A DNA stretch of 64,000 bases from Actinorugispora endophytica. Lineage in GTDB: Bacteria > Actinomycetota > Actinomycetes > Streptosporangiales > Streptosporangiaceae. The translations under genes and the position numbers were made by a program. How positions within the stretch are numbered: the first letter of the stretch is position 1; each line of letters starts with the position of its first letter. The notes under the pieces are model-generated. The model was not told the DNA's origin, made no database searches, and saw nothing but the letters and a program-made list of their open reading frames with translations. Positions 7,797 through 16,914 of the stretch are shown piece by piece. The DNA is taken from the NCBI RefSeq assembly GCF_004363075.1, contig NZ_SNYN01000003.1, positions 186,001 to 250,000 of the forward strand, read 5' to 3'.

Positions 7797-8681
7797 GTGC
7801 CCGAAGGCCACATGCTGCACCGGTTGGCGAACCACTTCGCCGAGTTCTACGGAGGCCGGCGGTTGCGCGTCTCCAGCCCCCAGGGCCGCTTCGCGGAGGG
7901 GGCGGCCCGGATCGACGGACGGGTCATGGCCGAGGCGGAGGCGTACGGCAAGCATCTGTTCCTGGGGTTCGGCCACGGCGAGTGGCTCCGGATCCACTTG
8001 GGCCTCTACGGGGCCCTGACCTTCGGCGACGCCGACGGCGAGTACGGTCTGGCGATGCCGCGAGAGGCGGTCCCGGGCGCCTCGCGGACACCCGCGCGCG
8101 ATGCCGACGGCTTTTTCGCGGCGCCGCCGCCCGTCGGCGCGGTGCGGGTCCGGCTCGTCGCGGCCGACAGCTGGGTCGACCTGCGCGGCCCCTCGGCCTG
8201 CGAGGTCCTGGACGAAGCGGGCAAGCGGGCGGTCCAGGACCGGCTGGGCCCCGACCCGCTGCGCGCGGACGCCGACCCCGAACGGGCGTGGCGGACGGTC
8301 GGCAGGTCCCGCAGCACGATCGCGGCGCTGCTGATGCGCCAGGACGTCATCGCGGGGGTCGGCAACATCTACCGCGCCGAGGCGCTGTTCCGGGCCGGTG
8401 TCGAACCGCACCGCGCCGGACGCGACCTGACCCGCGCCGAATGGGACGCGCTGTGGGCGGACCTGACCGGCCTGCTGGAGGCGGGCGTGGAGTGCGGCCG
8501 CATCGTCACCACCCGGCCCGAGGACCGGGGCGACCCCGCCGCCGACCCGGTTCCGCGCGAGGAGTCCTTCTACGTCTGCTACCGCACCGGTGAACCGTGC
8601 CGTCGGTGCGGCGCGCCGATCCGCTCGGAGCGGCTGGCGGCCCGGACCCTCTACTGGTGCCCGGGCTGCCAGGCGCGGTAG
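7797..8681 (+). CDS. nei: Fpg/Nei-family DNA glycosylase/AP lyase
   Basis: A 294-residue base-excision repair enzyme that removes oxidised bases and cuts the abasic site. After removal of Met the protein begins PEGH, with the catalytic Pro1 and Glu2. GVGNIYRAEALF is the helix-two-turn-helix signature. The C-terminal zinc finger has four Cys (CRRC ... CPGC) that insert into DNA. The start PEGHMLHR is typical of the actinobacterial Nei-like (Nei2) group rather than classical MutM, which begins PELPE. The GTG start is fixed by the need for Pro at position 2. It stands alone and converges on the phospholipase gene. Confidence 0.9.
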   Translation: MPEGHMLHRLANHFAEFYGGRRLRVSSPQGRFAEGAARIDGRVMAEAEAYGKHLFLGFGHGEWLRIHLGLYGALTFGDADGEYGLAMPREAVPGASRTPARDADGFFAAPPPVGAVRVRLVAADSWVDLRGPSACEVLDEAGKRAVQDRLGPDPLRADADPERAWRTVGRSRSTIAALLMRQDVIAGVGNIYRAEALFRAGVEPHRAGRDLTRAEWDALWADLTGLLEAGVECGRIVTTRPEDRGDPAADPVPREESFYVCYRTGEPCRRCGAPIRSERLAARTLYWCPGCQAR

Positions 8682-8687
8682 CGGTCC

Positions 8688-8741
8688 CCGCCGGACCGCG
8701 CTCCCCCGGGCGGGCGCCGGGAGGGGCGCGGGACCGGCGGA
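8688..8741. terminator. Hairpin between converging genes
   Basis: CCGCCGG at the left pairs with CCGGCGG at the right, with further partial pairing inside. It lies between the stops of the glycosylase (+) and phospholipase (-) genes and may end both transcripts. Confidence 0.5.
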
Positions 8742-8752
8742 CCCGCGCCCTG

Positions 8753-9295
8753 CTACCGCGTGGCGTGCGCCGCCAGATGGGCCCGGACGTAGTTCTCGAC
8801 CCTCTCGTCGACGTTCGCCCTGCTCAGAGCCTCGGCGGTGCTGGAGCTGGAGCCGCCGAACTGCCGCACGGCGCTGTAGTAGATGTTGGCCACGCCCCGG
8901 CACAGCGGGTTGCCCCCGCACGAGGAGTACATGTCCTCGCGGAACCGGTCGTCGATGCGCAGCCGGTTCTCCTCGGTGAAGCGGGACTGGAGCTTGTAGT
9001 TGCGGTAGCCGAAGTCGTGCCGGTTGCAGCTGGTGGTGAAGTCGTAGCCGAGCGGTGCGTCGGGCGACCACGAGCAGGCGTCGGAGCTCCAGTCCAGCTG
9101 GTCGGCGTAGGGCTGCTGGGCCCGGGTGGCGGTGAACGAGGCGAGCGTGTACTCGAACAGGTACTGGTCGGTGACCGTTCGCAGCTGCTTCGGGGTGAGG
9201 GCGGCGTGGGCCACTCCCGAGCCGGACAGGACGAGCAGGGCGGCCGCGATCATGCTGATCGCGGCGGAGGCAAGGCGTCGGACGCGAGGACGCAT
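8753..9295 (-). CDS. Secreted prokaryotic phospholipase A2
   Basis: A 180-residue precursor. Residues 1-31 form a signal peptide: an Arg-rich start, the hydrophobic ISMIAAALLVLSGSG, then cleavage after AHA. The mature part carries CNRHDFGYRNY, the His-Asp catalytic helix of prokaryotic phospholipase A2 enzymes, which release the sn-2 fatty acid from phospholipids with calcium. Four Cys (in DACSW, SCNRH, SSCGG and LCRG) can form the two usual disulfides. The length matches Streptomyces homologues, and the single-gene layout is also usual. Confidence 0.92.
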   Translation of the reverse strand: MRPRVRRLASAAISMIAAALLVLSGSGVAHAALTPKQLRTVTDQYLFEYTLASFTATRAQQPYADQLDWSSDACSWSPDAPLGYDFTTSCNRHDFGYRNYKLQSRFTEENRLRIDDRFREDMYSSCGGNPLCRGVANIYYSAVRQFGGSSSSTAEALSRANVDERVENYVRAHLAAHATR

Positions 9296-9446
9296 GTGCG
9301 GTGGGACCTTCCGTCAGGAGACGCGACCCCTGAGTAATAAACGATCGCGGCCGCTCGAGGGAAGTGACGCGCCCGGGACGGAGGGTGACTTCTTGGTGGC
9401 TTTCCGGATACCTCGGAGAGGAGGTCCCCCGCTCCGTTCCGGCCGC

Positions 9447-9914
9447 TCAGCGGGGGGAGACCTCGCTGGTGACCTCCCAGGCGATCTCCTCGGCGAGCTC
9501 GTCGGTGAGCTCGGCCCCGTTGAGGCGCTCGGCGAGCAGGCCCGCGTGGTAGACCGCGACCATGCCCTTGTGCTGGGCGTCGGCGGAGCTCATCACCGCG
9601 TAGTCGTCCCAGTGGTCCCCGTCCACGGCCAGCACCGCGATGTCGTCGTTGTGCGGGACGGACCCGGGTTCGTGCGCCTCGTACATGTCCCGGATGTGCT
9701 CGGCCTCCACCACGGGAACGTCGCGCTCGGCGAGGTACACCTCGGCCAGCACCTCGGCCTGCTCCTCGCCCAGCGACCCGGGGGAGTAGCCGAAGTCCTC
9801 CGCGTACTCCGCCAACCGCGCGGCGATCGCCGTGACCTGCCGTTCCACCGCGTCGGCGCCGGCCGCCCCGTAGCTGGAGCGCCGAACCCGATCGGCCAAC
9901 TCGTGAACGTCCAC
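9447..9914 (-). CDS. Hypothetical acidic protein
   Basis: A 155-residue acidic, soluble protein that I do not recognise. It starts at a GTG (VDVHELADRVRRSS) preceded by GGGGGAAGGGCGG; the frame is open further upstream, but the composition there is that of non-coding DNA. The N-terminal 50 residues look helical, and the rest alternates strand and helix (DDIAVLAVDGDHWDDYAVM). No signal peptide or membrane segment. It lies on the same strand as the LURP-one gene, with a 98-base gap. Confidence 0.55.
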   Translation of the reverse strand: MDVHELADRVRRSSYGAAGADAVERQVTAIAARLAEYAEDFGYSPGSLGEEQAEVLAEVYLAERDVPVVEAEHIRDMYEAHEPGSVPHNDDIAVLAVDGDHWDDYAVMSSADAQHKGMVAVYHAGLLAERLNGAELTDELAEEIAWEVTSEVSPR

Positions 9915-10012
9915 CGTCCGCCCTTCCCCCGTTGCCCTGCCCGGCCTCCATGGTCCCACTGCTCGGAGGGGCGGCGGACGACGGGTTCGGGGCGGATGGC
10001 GGAGAGCCCGGG

Positions 10013-10591
10013 TCAGCGGCCCTGGAGCGCGTCCAGACCGACGGCCATGGCGATGACCAGGCGGCGGTCGATGTACGGGTTGGGGATGTCGATGGTGTAG
10101 CGGTCGCGCAGCCCCCACCTCTTGTCCACCGAGAAGACGACCTCGCCGTTGGCGACGAAGTCGAAGTGGAAGGGAACGTACGAGAAGATCTCGATGAAGC
10201 GGCGCAGCACGGCGATCGCGGTGTTGCGCTCCTGCCCGGTGACCTGGCCCAGGTTCGGCTGCTCGAGGTGCCAGGTGGAGCGCAGCAGCGACTGCTTGAA
10301 GTCCTTGCGGAACAGGCCGATCGGGGCGCCCGAGGGGTCGGTGACGTCGTAGGTGGCGCCCAGGTCGACGACGCTGCGCGCCTTGAAGCCCAGCACCGGG
10401 TACTGCTTGCTGTCGTCGGTGTAGAGGGTGACCTGCTCCTTGAAGGCCAGCCGCTTCTGCTGGGCGAACGCCACCATCGGGCCCTCGCCGCCCTCGGCGT
10501 CGGCCGCGTGGATCTGGTACTGGTTCACCATCGGGCGGATCCGCTGGCGCATGATGAGCCGCTGGAGTCCCTGGAGCTGCTGGATGTCCAT
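10013..10591 (-). CDS. LURP-one-related (tubby-like fold) protein
   Basis: A 192-residue protein of the LURP-one-related family, which shares the tubby/scramblase beta-barrel fold. The pattern of short strands fits: QVTLYTDDSKQYPVLGFKAR, a DPSGAPIGLFRKDF turn, and a late hydrophobic helix (DRRLVIAMAVGLDAL). Bacterial members have no proven reaction. The start at MDIQQLQGLQRLIMRQR is chosen because the upstream frame is Pro/Arg-rich and non-coding in character. No signal peptide. Confidence 0.72.
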   Translation of the reverse strand: MDIQQLQGLQRLIMRQRIRPMVNQYQIHAADAEGGEGPMVAFAQQKRLAFKEQVTLYTDDSKQYPVLGFKARSVVDLGATYDVTDPSGAPIGLFRKDFKQSLLRSTWHLEQPNLGQVTGQERNTAIAVLRRFIEIFSYVPFHFDFVANGEVVFSVDKRWGLRDRYTIDIPNPYIDRRLVIAMAVGLDALQGR

Positions 10592-10706
10592 GTTCGCCCT
10601 GTCGTACTCGGGGGGTGGGGGTCCGGCCGCCGTGCGACGGCGGCCGGATAGTGCGACGCGGCGCGGAGGGGGCGGGTTCCCGAAAAGAGGAAAATACACC
10701 TGTTTG

Positions 10707-11654
10707 TTATATTTCGAGGTCCGCGCGTTCCGCGGCCCGCGGTTCCGGGGCCGGGACGACCGGCTGCCCGTCGGCGCGCAGCAGTTCGGCGAACCGCTCG
10801 GCGTTGCGCGGGGCGTGGTCGCGCAGGCAGTTGTTGAACAGCACGTGCACGGTGTCCGCGTCCTCGGCGAGGCGGCCCAGCCGGGGCACCCACTCGGCCA
10901 GCTCCTCGTCGGAGTAGCGGTAGCCGAACCGCCGCTGCTTGTCCCCGCTCGCCCAGTGTTCGGAGCGGCCGTGGAAGCGCACCACGGCCAGGTCGGAGGT
11001 GGCCTCGGCGACCGGCGGGACCGAGCTGGAGTGGCCCTGCGGCATGTCCACGCAGACGTACGGCAGGTCGTTCCCGCGGAGGAAGCCCAGTGTCTCGTCC
11101 CTGTTCTCCTCGCTCATCCAGGTGCGGTTGCGGAACTCCACGCACACCCGCATGGGCGCGCACCGGTCCCGGCAGGCCAGCAGGTAGCGCCGGTTGGCCT
11201 CTCCGACGGGGAACCACTGCGGGAACTGGAGCAGGATCGCGCCGAGTCTGCCCGCCCGCTCCAGCGGCCGGAGCGCGGCCAGGAAGCGCTCCCACATCTG
11301 TTCCACCAGCTCGGGGGCGGTGTCGCGCAGGTACAGGTTGCCCTTGCGGTTGACGGCCCTGCCCGCGGCCGCGCGCAGGTCCACCGGTAGCGCCGAGACC
11401 CGGGTGGGGTGGTGGGTGAACAGGGAGAACGCCTTGATGTTGAAGGTGAAGCCGTCGGGGGTCCGCTCCGCCCACAGGTGCGCGGTCCGCTCCGCCGGAG
11501 GGGAGTAGTAGGTGGAGTCGACCTCCACGATCGGGAAGCGGGAGGCGTAGTGCGCGAGCCGGTGCGCGGGGGTGGCGGCGTCGGCGGGATACCAGCCGGA
11601 TTCGACCAGTGAGGGGTCCGTCCACGAAGCCGTTCCTGTTCTGATGTCGCCCAT
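10707..11654 (-). CDS. DUF72 family protein
   Basis: A 315-residue DUF72 (YecE-like) protein with a TIM-barrel type fold. Diagnostic pieces are RTGTASWTDPSLV at the start, VEVDSTYYSPP, FTFNIKAFSLFTHH, LGAILLQFPQWF, VCVEFRNRTWM and a late VVRFHGRSEHW. The length is normal. The biochemical role of DUF72 is not established. It is a single gene; the ATG at 11654 begins MGDIRTGTASW, as in homologues. Confidence 0.88.
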   Translation of the reverse strand: MGDIRTGTASWTDPSLVESGWYPADAATPAHRLAHYASRFPIVEVDSTYYSPPAERTAHLWAERTPDGFTFNIKAFSLFTHHPTRVSALPVDLRAAAGRAVNRKGNLYLRDTAPELVEQMWERFLAALRPLERAGRLGAILLQFPQWFPVGEANRRYLLACRDRCAPMRVCVEFRNRTWMSEENRDETLGFLRGNDLPYVCVDMPQGHSSSVPPVAEATSDLAVVRFHGRSEHWASGDKQRRFGYRYSDEELAEWVPRLGRLAEDADTVHVLFNNCLRDHAPRNAERFAELLRADGQPVVPAPEPRAAERADLEI

Positions 11655-11771
11655 GCCGCGACGCTACCCCCAGTCATCGGAACAATCCCGGGAATCGGGG
11701 CGACGGCGCGCCCCGAACGCGATCCACTGATACCCGCGCCGGGCCCGCCGGACCCGGCGGGCGGGTACCGG

Positions 11772-12158
11772 TCAGCGCCTGAGGGCGGTGCGCACGATCT
11801 GCACGGCCGTGATCCCGGCGATCACGGCCAGTGGGACGACCAGCGACTTCACCGGTTCGTGGATCGGTTTGAACACGGCCTGGCCGTCGGCGACCCGGAT
11901 GTAGCCGACGGGCACCGCCGACACGCCTCCGCCGCCTCCCCCGCCCTCGCCCCGCCCGACACGCCCGGTCCCCGTTCCGGTGCGGCCGCCGAACGCGTAC
12001 CCGACCCTGGCGATCGGGATGATCGTCACCCCGCCGCACTCGATGGGATCGCCGTGGACCGCGGCCGCCGACGCCCGGGCGCCCAGCTTCGCGGCCAGGG
12101 AGTCCAGGAGTTCGCCGGGGGTCGTGGTCCGCTCCGCCGGTGGCCGTGCGTGGATCAT
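11772..12158 (-). CDS. GerW/YtfJ-family sporulation protein
   Basis: A 128-residue protein of the GerW (YtfJ) family, found in spore-forming Gram-positive bacteria and linked to spore germination or spore coat function. It has HGDPIECGGVTIIPIARVGYAFG, a run of eight glycines, then SAVPVGYIRVADGQAVFKPI. A hydrophobic C-terminal helix (VVPLAVIAGITAVQIV) suggests membrane association. GAGAGGA precedes the ATG. It is transcribed away from the OsmC gene. Confidence 0.85.
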   Translation of the reverse strand: MIHARPPAERTTTPGELLDSLAAKLGARASAAAVHGDPIECGGVTIIPIARVGYAFGGRTGTGTGRVGRGEGGGGGGGVSAVPVGYIRVADGQAVFKPIHEPVKSLVVPLAVIAGITAVQIVRTALRR

Positions 12159-12546
12159 CGCCAGTCCTCTCGTGGGCCCGGAAGGGCCGTCGGCCCCGGG
12201 CGTTGCGTGGAGCGCACGAGCGTACCCGTCCGGGGCGGGAACGCCGCCGAACCGGGAGCGGTCCGGTGCTCGGTCTCTCCCCGGGGCCGACGGCCGCGAC
12301 GGGGCCGGTCCCGGGACCGAGACCGGGCCGCCCTGGTCGGGGCGGCGGGTGGTTCGTCATAGACCAATAGGTCTAAACCAATCGTGTGCCGGAAGTGAAT
12401 CGGCGGCGGGGGCGGGCGAGCGCGGCGCGCCCGCGACGGCCCGGTTGTGAAACCGGGCCCGGAATCGGGGATGATCGGTGCCGTGCGCGCCTTTGGCGGG
12501 CACAGCGTCAAGAACAACCGCAGAACCGACATACACGGGAGTTGCC
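12159..12546. other. Intergenic region between gerW-like and OsmC genes
   Basis: No gene is visible in these 388 bases. They hold the divergent promoters of the two neighbours. At 12359-12375 an AT-richer patch contains TAGACC-AATA-GGTCTA, a small inverted repeat overlapping a near direct repeat (GACCAAT, AACCAAT). This is a possible regulator site, but it is not a clear match to a known operator. Confidence 0.35.
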
Positions 12547-12975
12547 ATGCCGATCGTCTCCACCGCGCACGCCGAGTGGGAGGGAAGCCTGTTCGAGGGG
12601 AGGGGAACGGTCTTCTTCGACTCGTCGAACCTGCCCCAGCAGGAGGTCAACTGGAAGGCCCGCGCCGAGTCCCACGGCGGGCTGACCAGCCCCGAGGAGC
12701 TCATCGGGGCCGCCCACTCGTCCTGCTTCTCCATGGCCCTGAGCAACGGCCTGGCCCAGGCCGGGACCCCGCCGACCAAGCTGCGCACCCAGGCCGACGT
12801 GACCTTCCAGCCGGGTGAGGGCATCAAGGGCATCCACATCACCGTCCGCGGCGAGGTCCCCGGCATCTCCGCCGAGGACTTCGTCAAGGCCGCCGAGGAC
12901 GCCAAGGCCGGCTGCCCGGTGAGCCAGGCCCTGGCCGCCACGCCCATCACCCTGGACGCGGCGCTGGAGCAGTAG
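12547..12975 (+). CDS. OsmC family peroxiredoxin
   Basis: A 142-residue OsmC-type thiol peroxidase that reduces organic hydroperoxides. The two reactive Cys are present in HSSCFSMALSN and in AGCPVSQAL, and PEELIGAAHSS is the usual lead to the first one. Length and motif spacing are normal for the OsmC branch. The ATG at 12547 follows CACGGGAG. It is a single gene; no OhrR-type regulator is adjacent. Confidence 0.93.
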   Translation: MPIVSTAHAEWEGSLFEGRGTVFFDSSNLPQQEVNWKARAESHGGLTSPEELIGAAHSSCFSMALSNGLAQAGTPPTKLRTQADVTFQPGEGIKGIHITVRGEVPGISAEDFVKAAEDAKAGCPVSQALAATPITLDAALEQ

Positions 12976-13119
12976 CGCCCCGGGGCCGCGTGCGGCCTCC
13001 GCCCCCGCCGGACGCGCTGCCCCAGGCGCCGGCGGGGAGACACGCCCTTCCCGGGTCCCGCCCGGCGGACGTCCCGCTGCCTAACGTTGCCGCAGGACGA
13101 CAGAGGGGAGCGGAGTTCG

Positions 13120-13869
13120 ATGGCGGACTACGGACTGGACGGCAGGGTCGCGGTCGTCACGGGGGCGGCGTCGGGGATCGGCCTGGAGTGCGCCCGGGTG
13201 CTCTCGGCGTCGGGGGCGCGGGTCGTCCTCGCCGACATCGACGAGGACGCGGCGGCGCGCGCCGCCGAGGCGCTGCCCGGCGAGGCGCACCCGGTGCGGG
13301 TGGACGTCACCGACCCCGACTCCGTCGACGCCATGGCCGCCGCCGCCGTCGAGCGGTTCGGCGGCCTGCACGTGGCCGTCAACAACGCGGGGATCGGCGG
13401 AGAGTCCGCGCCCGTGGGCGACCACAGCACCGAGGGGTGGCGCCGGGTGATCGGCGTCAACCTCGACGGGGTCTTCTACTGCACCCGCGCCGCCGTGCGG
13501 GCGATGCGCGGGAGCGGCGGCGGCTCGATCGTCAACATGGCCTCCATCCTGGGCGCGGTGGGCTTCGTGAACTCCAGCGCCTACGTGGCGGCCAAGCACG
13601 GGGTTGTCGGGCTCACCCGGAGCGCCGCGCTGGAGCACGCGGCCGACGGCATCCGCGTCAACGCCGTGGGACCGGGCTTCATCCGCACCCCGCTGCTGGA
13701 GGCCAATCTGGACCGGGAGGCGATGGACGCGCTCGTCGGCCTGCACCCCCTCGGCCGCCTGGGGGCCTCGAAGGAGGTCGCCGAGCTGGTCGGCTGGCTC
13801 GCCGGTGACGCGTCGAGCTTCGTCACCGGCTCCTACTACCCGGTGGACGGCGGCTACCTGGCCCGCTGA
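13120..13869 (+). CDS. SDR family oxidoreductase
   Basis: A 249-residue classical short-chain dehydrogenase/reductase. The cofactor motif TGAASGIG is near the N-terminus, followed by DIDED (an acidic residue at the end of beta 2, favouring NAD), NNAG, catalytic Ser in NMASILG and YVAAK for Tyr and Lys. It ends SYYPVDGGYLAR. The substrate cannot be told. I use the ATG at 13120 with AGGGGAGCGGAG before it rather than the upstream GTG-like start. It converges on the nitronate monooxygenase gene with only 12 bases between stops. Confidence 0.92.
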   Translation: MADYGLDGRVAVVTGAASGIGLECARVLSASGARVVLADIDEDAAARAAEALPGEAHPVRVDVTDPDSVDAMAAAAVERFGGLHVAVNNAGIGGESAPVGDHSTEGWRRVIGVNLDGVFYCTRAAVRAMRGSGGGSIVNMASILGAVGFVNSSAYVAAKHGVVGLTRSAALEHAADGIRVNAVGPGFIRTPLLEANLDREAMDALVGLHPLGRLGASKEVAELVGWLAGDASSFVTGSYYPVDGGYLAR

Positions 13870-13881
13870 CGCCCCTGCGGC

Positions 13882-15360
13882 TCAGCCGCCGCCCTCCCCG
13901 CCCAGGATGCGGGCCAGCACGTCGGCCGCCGAGTGGCCGCCGGGGTGACGCTCCTGGAGGTCGCGCAGGAAGTCCAGGTCCTGGCCCAGGGTGACCAGCG
14001 GGGCCTCGACGTAGCCGTCGGGGCGGTGCTGGCCCAGGCCGATGGTGGCCAGCAGGCCGTTGCACAGGCAGCGCCGGCCCTCGGTCTCCTCGACGGCGCC
14101 GCCCTTGCGCACGTAGTCGTCGACGGGTTCGGAGGGGCACCGGTACCCCACCGCCCCGTCGTCCTTGAGGTAGGGCGTGCGCAGGTAGCTGAGGTCGCAC
14201 AGGCGCGGCCGCGCGGCCGCCACGCGCTCGTCGGCCACCGTCCCGGGCAGTTGCGCGACCTTGAACGGGAAGCCGGTGGGGGAGGCGCGGGGGTCGTTGC
14301 GGACCTCCAGGACCTCCTCCGCCGCGTCGTCGAGCAGTCGCTGCTTCAGATCGGGGGAGAGCCCCGACTCCGCGCACAGCGCGAACGCCGTGCCCACCTG
14401 GACGCCCGCCGCGCCCGCGGCCCGGGCCCGGGTGAACCCGTCGTGGTCCGCGCGGCCGCCCGCCAGCCAGAACGGCAGGCCCAGCGCGGAGACCTTGGCC
14501 AGGTCCACCTCGTCGCGGGGGCCGTACACCGGCTCGCCGGCCTCGTCCAGCTGGAGCCTGCCGCGCGGCGGCGCGCTGTGCCCGCCCGCGACCGGCCCCT
14601 CGATGACGAAGCCGTCGGGGCGCGTGGCGGGGGAGCGGTTCAGGTACAGGGCCAGGGCGGTGGCGGAGACGATCGCCAGGAACTTCGGCCTGCGCGGCGG
14701 CGCGAGCCCGGGAGCGACGTCCCCGGGGTCGACGCCGATGCTGTGGCGCTGCCCGGAGGCGGCGCCCTCGACGGTGACCGAGACGCGGCCGGGCCGGTTC
14801 TCGGCGAGCGCGTCCAGCAGCGCGGGGATCTCCGAGGGGATGCCCGCGCCCATCAGGACGTAGTCGACACCGGCGAGCATCGCCCCGTACACGGCGGCGG
14901 GGGTGGCCAGCTGGATCTTCTCCAGGTAGTTGATCCCCACGACGCCGTCGTGGCCCTCCTTGGCGAGCGAGACCTCCACGAAGTTGCCCAGGACCGTCAG
15001 CTCGGTGCGGTGCCTGTTGTCGCGGAGCCCCAGCCGGGGGACCGGGCGGTAGGAGCGGCCCTCGGGAAGGCCGCCCGGCACGAAGTAGCGGTCCAGGAGC
15101 CGTTCGGCGATCTCGGGGACCGGGAAGCGGGCCACGGCCCGGCGCATCGCCCCGTCAGGGTCACCCTGCTGCAACCGCCGGGCCAGGAGCAGGTCCAGCG
15201 CGACTCCCGAGACGACCCCGAGCTGGCCGGCCCGCGCCACGGCGTTGGCGAGCCGGTGCCCGGACACCCCCACTCCCATACCCCCCTGGATCACCATGGG
15301 CGGCTCGTTCGCGGCCTCTCCTGGTGATCGGTCGCCGGTCGGTCCCACTGTGACGGTCAT
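13882..15360 (-). CDS. Nitronate monooxygenase-like FMN protein
   Basis: A 492-residue TIM-barrel FMN protein of the nitronate monooxygenase (2-nitropropane dioxygenase-like) family. The N-terminus PPMVIQGGMGVGVSG is the flavin-binding start, VLMGAGIPSEIP and EGPVAGGHS are further family motifs, and GAAGVQVGTAFALC binds the phosphate. It is longer than the 330-residue bacterial form and has a Cys-containing C-terminal extension. I start at MTVTVGPTG, preceded by GAAGGGC; the open frame further upstream has non-coding character. Confidence 0.82.
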   Translation of the reverse strand: MTVTVGPTGDRSPGEAANEPPMVIQGGMGVGVSGHRLANAVARAGQLGVVSGVALDLLLARRLQQGDPDGAMRRAVARFPVPEIAERLLDRYFVPGGLPEGRSYRPVPRLGLRDNRHRTELTVLGNFVEVSLAKEGHDGVVGINYLEKIQLATPAAVYGAMLAGVDYVLMGAGIPSEIPALLDALAENRPGRVSVTVEGAASGQRHSIGVDPGDVAPGLAPPRRPKFLAIVSATALALYLNRSPATRPDGFVIEGPVAGGHSAPPRGRLQLDEAGEPVYGPRDEVDLAKVSALGLPFWLAGGRADHDGFTRARAAGAAGVQVGTAFALCAESGLSPDLKQRLLDDAAEEVLEVRNDPRASPTGFPFKVAQLPGTVADERVAAARPRLCDLSYLRTPYLKDDGAVGYRCPSEPVDDYVRKGGAVEETEGRRCLCNGLLATIGLGQHRPDGYVEAPLVTLGQDLDFLRDLQERHPGGHSAADVLARILGGEGGG

Positions 15361-15934
15361 CCCAGCCCTTCTCGTCGTCGGGAGATACGCGCCCTGCTGG
15401 GGCGGTTCTCCAGTCGACAGTAGAACAGGTTCCGGAGAACCGGGGCCAAAGGGTGCGAAAGCGGGACCGAAGGTCCCGAAGGGGGCGACGAACCCCGGCC
15501 GTCGGCGGGAGGCCCCGCCCCGGCCGAGGGCGGAGGGGCGGCCGGGCGGCCCTCCGCGTCCGACCGGGCGGAGACCTCGCGTCAGCGGACGGTGGAGTCT
15601 CCCGCGGGGGCGGTCCGGGCTCTGTCGGGCCGGGGTCCGCTCGGGGCCTGCCACGGCGGGCGGCGACGGCGGGTGCCGGTCGGGGCCGCGCCCACGGTGC
15701 CCGTCTCGCGCGGTTCCTGTTGATGGTCTTGCTGTTTTCCCCCTGAGATCAAGGATCTCGGAGGAAGCGGCAGGATCACCGGACAGGGGCCTGGGGGACC
15801 GCGAACCGGGGCTCTCCGCGCGGCCCCGGCCCCCGCTCGTCGCCGCGCCGCACACGAGGACACCCCGACGATCCGGCCGGCGGAGTCCCGACACCGAACC
15901 ACCCCCGCGCCGGAGGTTCCCCGGGGGTACCGAC
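15361..15934. other. Gene-free region with a degraded copy (A) of the intergenic repeat
   Basis: No gene is visible. A small inverted repeat CGGGACC/GGTCCCG lies at 15462-15477. From about 15590 to 15750 the sequence matches one arm of the repeat seen at 22.2 and 32.8 kb (GGCGGGCGGCGACGGCGGG, then GTTGATGGTCTTG). After that the core palindrome is lost. Confidence 0.55.
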
Positions 15935-16681
15935 CTAGGAGACCAGGCCCTTGGGGAGGACCTCCTCGCGCAGGGCGCGCAGGACGTCCCAGGAGTCGCC
16001 GACGTGGCCGTAGTGGCCGGTGCGCCGGCGCACCTCCGCGCGGATGGCCTCCACCACGGAGGCGCTCTGCACGGCCTCGGCGAGAGGACCGCCCTTCAAC
16101 GCCTCGCGCCACTTGCGCAGGTGCTCCAGGCGTCCCTGCTCGACGGCCTCCTTGCTCAGGTGGAACAGGGCGTCCGCCTTGGCCGCGGGGTCGCCCTCGC
16201 CGAGCAGGTCGACGTCCAGGATCAGCTCGGGGGCCGCGTCGCCGGACTCCAGGTGGTACGCCTGCCACACCCCGCCGTTGGTGAGCAGCAGCCACTCGAC
16301 CTTCTCCTGGGCCGCGCTCGCCCGGGCCGGACGCAGATTCCGGGAACCGAGATTCTGCCCGCTGCGCTTGACTTCGAGGAAGGCGAAGACCGAATCCCCG
16401 ATTTTCAGACCGTAGTCGACGGATTCGCCCTTGGTCTGGTATTCGGTCGTAAGGTCGTCGTATTTGCTGTAGCCGAGTCCGTCGCCGAGGAAATCGGTGA
16501 CCAGGATACGGGTGTCGCCCTCGTTCGCGTCCCGGGACAGCAGGTCATTGAGGGGTTTGGTGAAACTCTCGATGGCCGAGGCCAGTCGGCTCCGCGTGTC
16601 CGCCTCCCATTGGGGGACGGCGTCCTCGGGGGCGGAGAACTCTCCGGTCCAGGTCAATACCTGGGTCTCTTCCGGGTCCAT
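15935..16681 (-). CDS. Type I restriction HsdR N-terminal-like protein
   Basis: A 248-residue protein resembling the nuclease module at the front of HsdR subunits (HSDR_N type). The PD-(D/E)xK core is visible as VDYGLKIGDSVFAFLEVKR (Asp ... Glu-x-Lys), followed by VEWLLLTNGGVWQAYHL, which is typical of this group. It has no helicase part, so it is a stand-alone nuclease-like domain. Its job is unknown; such proteins are common near DNA-processing or defence genes. I chose MDPEETQ as the start. It lies downstream of the metallopeptidase gene on the same strand, with a 233-base gap. Confidence 0.72.
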   Translation of the reverse strand: MDPEETQVLTWTGEFSAPEDAVPQWEADTRSRLASAIESFTKPLNDLLSRDANEGDTRILVTDFLGDGLGYSKYDDLTTEYQTKGESVDYGLKIGDSVFAFLEVKRSGQNLGSRNLRPARASAAQEKVEWLLLTNGGVWQAYHLESGDAAPELILDVDLLGEGDPAAKADALFHLSKEAVEQGRLEHLRKWREALKGGPLAEAVQSASVVEAIRAEVRRRTGHYGHVGDSWDVLRALREEVLPKGLVS

Positions 16682-16914
16682 TTCTTTTTCTATTCCATTC
16701 CATGCGATGTCGGCTCGCTCATGCGCCCCCCAATAAGGAATGCGCCGTCGAATCGAAACGATAACTCCCGGGGGACGCCTCTGGCAAAGCATCCCGGGCC
16801 CCGGATCGGTCCTGCCGACCACCGGCCGGTGCCGCCCGCCCTCGCGGCCGTGGGAGGGCGCGGACCAGGACCATTCCTACCGGATGGGCCCTCCGCCGCG
16901 GTGGGCGGGCCGCT

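Noticed and set aside
12359-12375. Possible DasR or other GntR-type operator (GGTCTA/TAGACC)
   Set aside because: The half-sites are in the wrong order and the spacing differs from the known DasR site. Neither neighbour belongs to amino-sugar use.
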